Shown: piece after piece, positions 62,522 to 64,000 of the stretch | Position numbering within the stretch: the first letter of the stretch is position 1 | How the letters are laid out: each line of letters opens with the position of its first letter | NCBI GenBank assembly: GCA_932294295.1 | Contig: OW028573.1 | Location: forward strand, 62,349,829 to 62,413,828 | DNA length: 64,000 bases | Direction of reading: 5' to 3' | Source of the DNA: Alitta virens | Lineage: Eukaryota > Annelida > Polychaeta > Phyllodocida > Nereididae | Translations under genes and position numbers: made by a program | The notes under the pieces: model-generated | The model's database searches: none | Seen by the model: the letters and a program-made list of their open reading frames with translations, nothing else | What the model was told of the DNA's origin: nothing

Positions 62522-63539
62522 AAATTTGCCATAAACCCATGTGAGAAAATCATAAATATTTAACTCCTTAATAATCTTTGCCCCCGTGTTCCATGTAATT
62601 GCGCATGCAATTGAATTAAAATAAAAAGTTAGGATGAATTTCTCTCTCAAGAGAAATGGACAGAGAAAGTGGGGACAGGCAGAGAAATTTCTCCATGCTG
62701 CATTACTGATGTCATAAATTTACATGTGATGTCATGAATTTGGCAGATGAGATCTGTCAATTAGTAATTATATAAACGATGTAATTTACAGCGTTGAAAC
62801 ATATATAAAGCTATTAAATGAACATTACTTGAAATTTGTTAAGTAGTTTTTAAGCAGGCAGATGCTCAAACAAAGAGAGTTGTGGTTAATATTTGGCAGT
62901 GCTGAGGCAAGTCTATGGGAAGTAGGATGCTTTATAATAATTAGAGGCAGAGCAATGTTGTCTCTGCTCCATTTGATAATTGCCAGGCTTCAGCTCTACC
63001 TTGGTAAATGCTCCCCATTTATCTACGCCAGTGTTTGCCTCTCTTCCAGACCTGCAGTTCTAGACTTATTCTGTGAAGTAAGCTTTTGTAAAGAAAAGGG
63101 CAAAAAATGTTAAGGGGGTGACGTTGCTTAGATTTAATCTCATTAGGGATTGATGCTAAGTTAATTTTACCTGAAAGGTTTAATCTAAAGTTTAAAAACG
63201 AATCTTTTGATAATGAACTTCTACTAGAAAAATGAATCACTTTTGGTAGTTTTGTATCTATTTCCTTTTATTTGACTTTCAGACATTTTTTTACAGATTA
63301 TATGCTTGCTTTTTCTACTCAAACTAAGCAAAAACCTCATTATTGTCTCCTTTTCCACACATTAACAAGTGCACTTGTTGACAATAGACACCTACTTTGT
63401 GTATTTTCACTATTTCCGGTGTGACAATTGTTGAAGTTGTTGGAATTTGTCAAATGCCTCTTAAGTGGCTGGTATGTATTGTTCAATTACTTCGATTAAA
63501 GTGTTTACATTTCCTTAGACGTTGGGCTTTGTTGTCGCT

Positions 63540-63579
63540 CAGCAGCAGCAGCAGCAGCATCACCACCAGCAGCAGTAGC
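63540..63579. repeat. CAG/CAC triplet repeat
   Basis: Six CAG units, then CATCACCAC and further CAG units; similar in plan to the repeat at 62487. Confidence 0.85.
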
Positions 63580-64000
63580 CAGAAGCAGATTGAGTCATTT
63601 ATTTGACAAGCTATTGGACTCTCTTTTTCCGTTGACAATATAAAAGAAAATACAATGAGTTTCATAAAAAAACAGCCTGTCAAATTGACCTAGACAAAGC
63701 TAGACAACTTCTGCTATATGATGCTACCTGCCACTAAACGGAACTGTCTGGCTATAGCTGGCTACTCAAAACCAGAACTTAAAGTACATGCAGCATAAGT
63801 TGAGAGTTACACATTTTTGTCATTTCTTGTTGAAAAGATTATTGCCAATACATCATATTTATGAGATATAAGATACATTTTAACATTTGCCAAGGTAAAT
63901 ATTTTTTCAGTGGTGGTAGGTCTAAGCTAACTATAAGCTAGGAATAGACAGAAGTGGCTGGCTTTAGGCGGTTATAGCTACAGCCAGAAATAAGATTGCT

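Larger units (their letters stand above)
59586..64000. other. Region upstream of the distal first-exon candidate
   Basis: No gene is supported. It has a strong minus-strand acceptor at 60001-60002 that may start a leader exon, a C/T-rich stretch at 60260-60350, and two CAG/CAT triplet repeats. Open frames are short and lack domains. Confidence 0.5.

Noticed and set aside
31944..64000. Possible conserved microRNA hairpins
   Set aside because: A scan by eye for seeds of well-known animal microRNAs gave no convincing match.

Overview
This is nuclear DNA from an animal. The genes are split by GT-AG introns, there is a eukaryotic initiator tRNA-Met, and the proteins are metazoan types: an SUEL lectin/CUB/sushi membrane protein, LRAT-domain proteins, a DUF4062-NACHT STAND ATPase and classical SDR enzymes. 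The gene set and the scattered TAGGCCTA-like motifs suggest a marine invertebrate deuterostome (echinoderm, hemichordate or amphioxus). That placement is inference, because nothing in the window fixes the species. All exon models were built by hand from splice sites, reading phase and protein families.

Layout. (1) 335-9092, minus strand: 14 exons (633 codons) of a DUF4062-NACHT ATPase that runs off the left edge. A 265-bp solo LTR lies just inside its last visible intron. Its first intron holds an inverted-repeat element, a 108-bp higher-order minisatellite, a tRNA-iMet and a tRNA-Asp. (2) 10122-12171, minus: a two-exon gene whose joined product carries two LRAT-type domains. (3) 13096-15418, minus, and 15822-18371, plus: two paralogous short-chain dehydrogenases, head to head across about 400 bp. 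(4) 20524-31943, minus: seven exons of a type I membrane protein with SUEL lectin, CUB, sushi-like, transmembrane and long cytoplasmic parts. (5) About 32-64 kb: no supported protein gene except two rival signal-peptide first exons for gene 4, at 34.4 kb and 59.5 kb. If the distal one is used, most of this stretch is a 27.5-kb first intron. It holds simple repeats, a CCAAT cluster, a TTGGCCAA tandem, a hairpin and a fossil transposon end.

The genes do not form one pathway. The SDR pair is the only clearly related set, a local duplication that probably shares a promoter region. The most notable items are the tandem-LRAT protein, the SUEL-CUB-sushi receptor built from phase-1 modules with two possible first exons, and the divergent SDR pair with different introns and a degraded cofactor motif in one copy.
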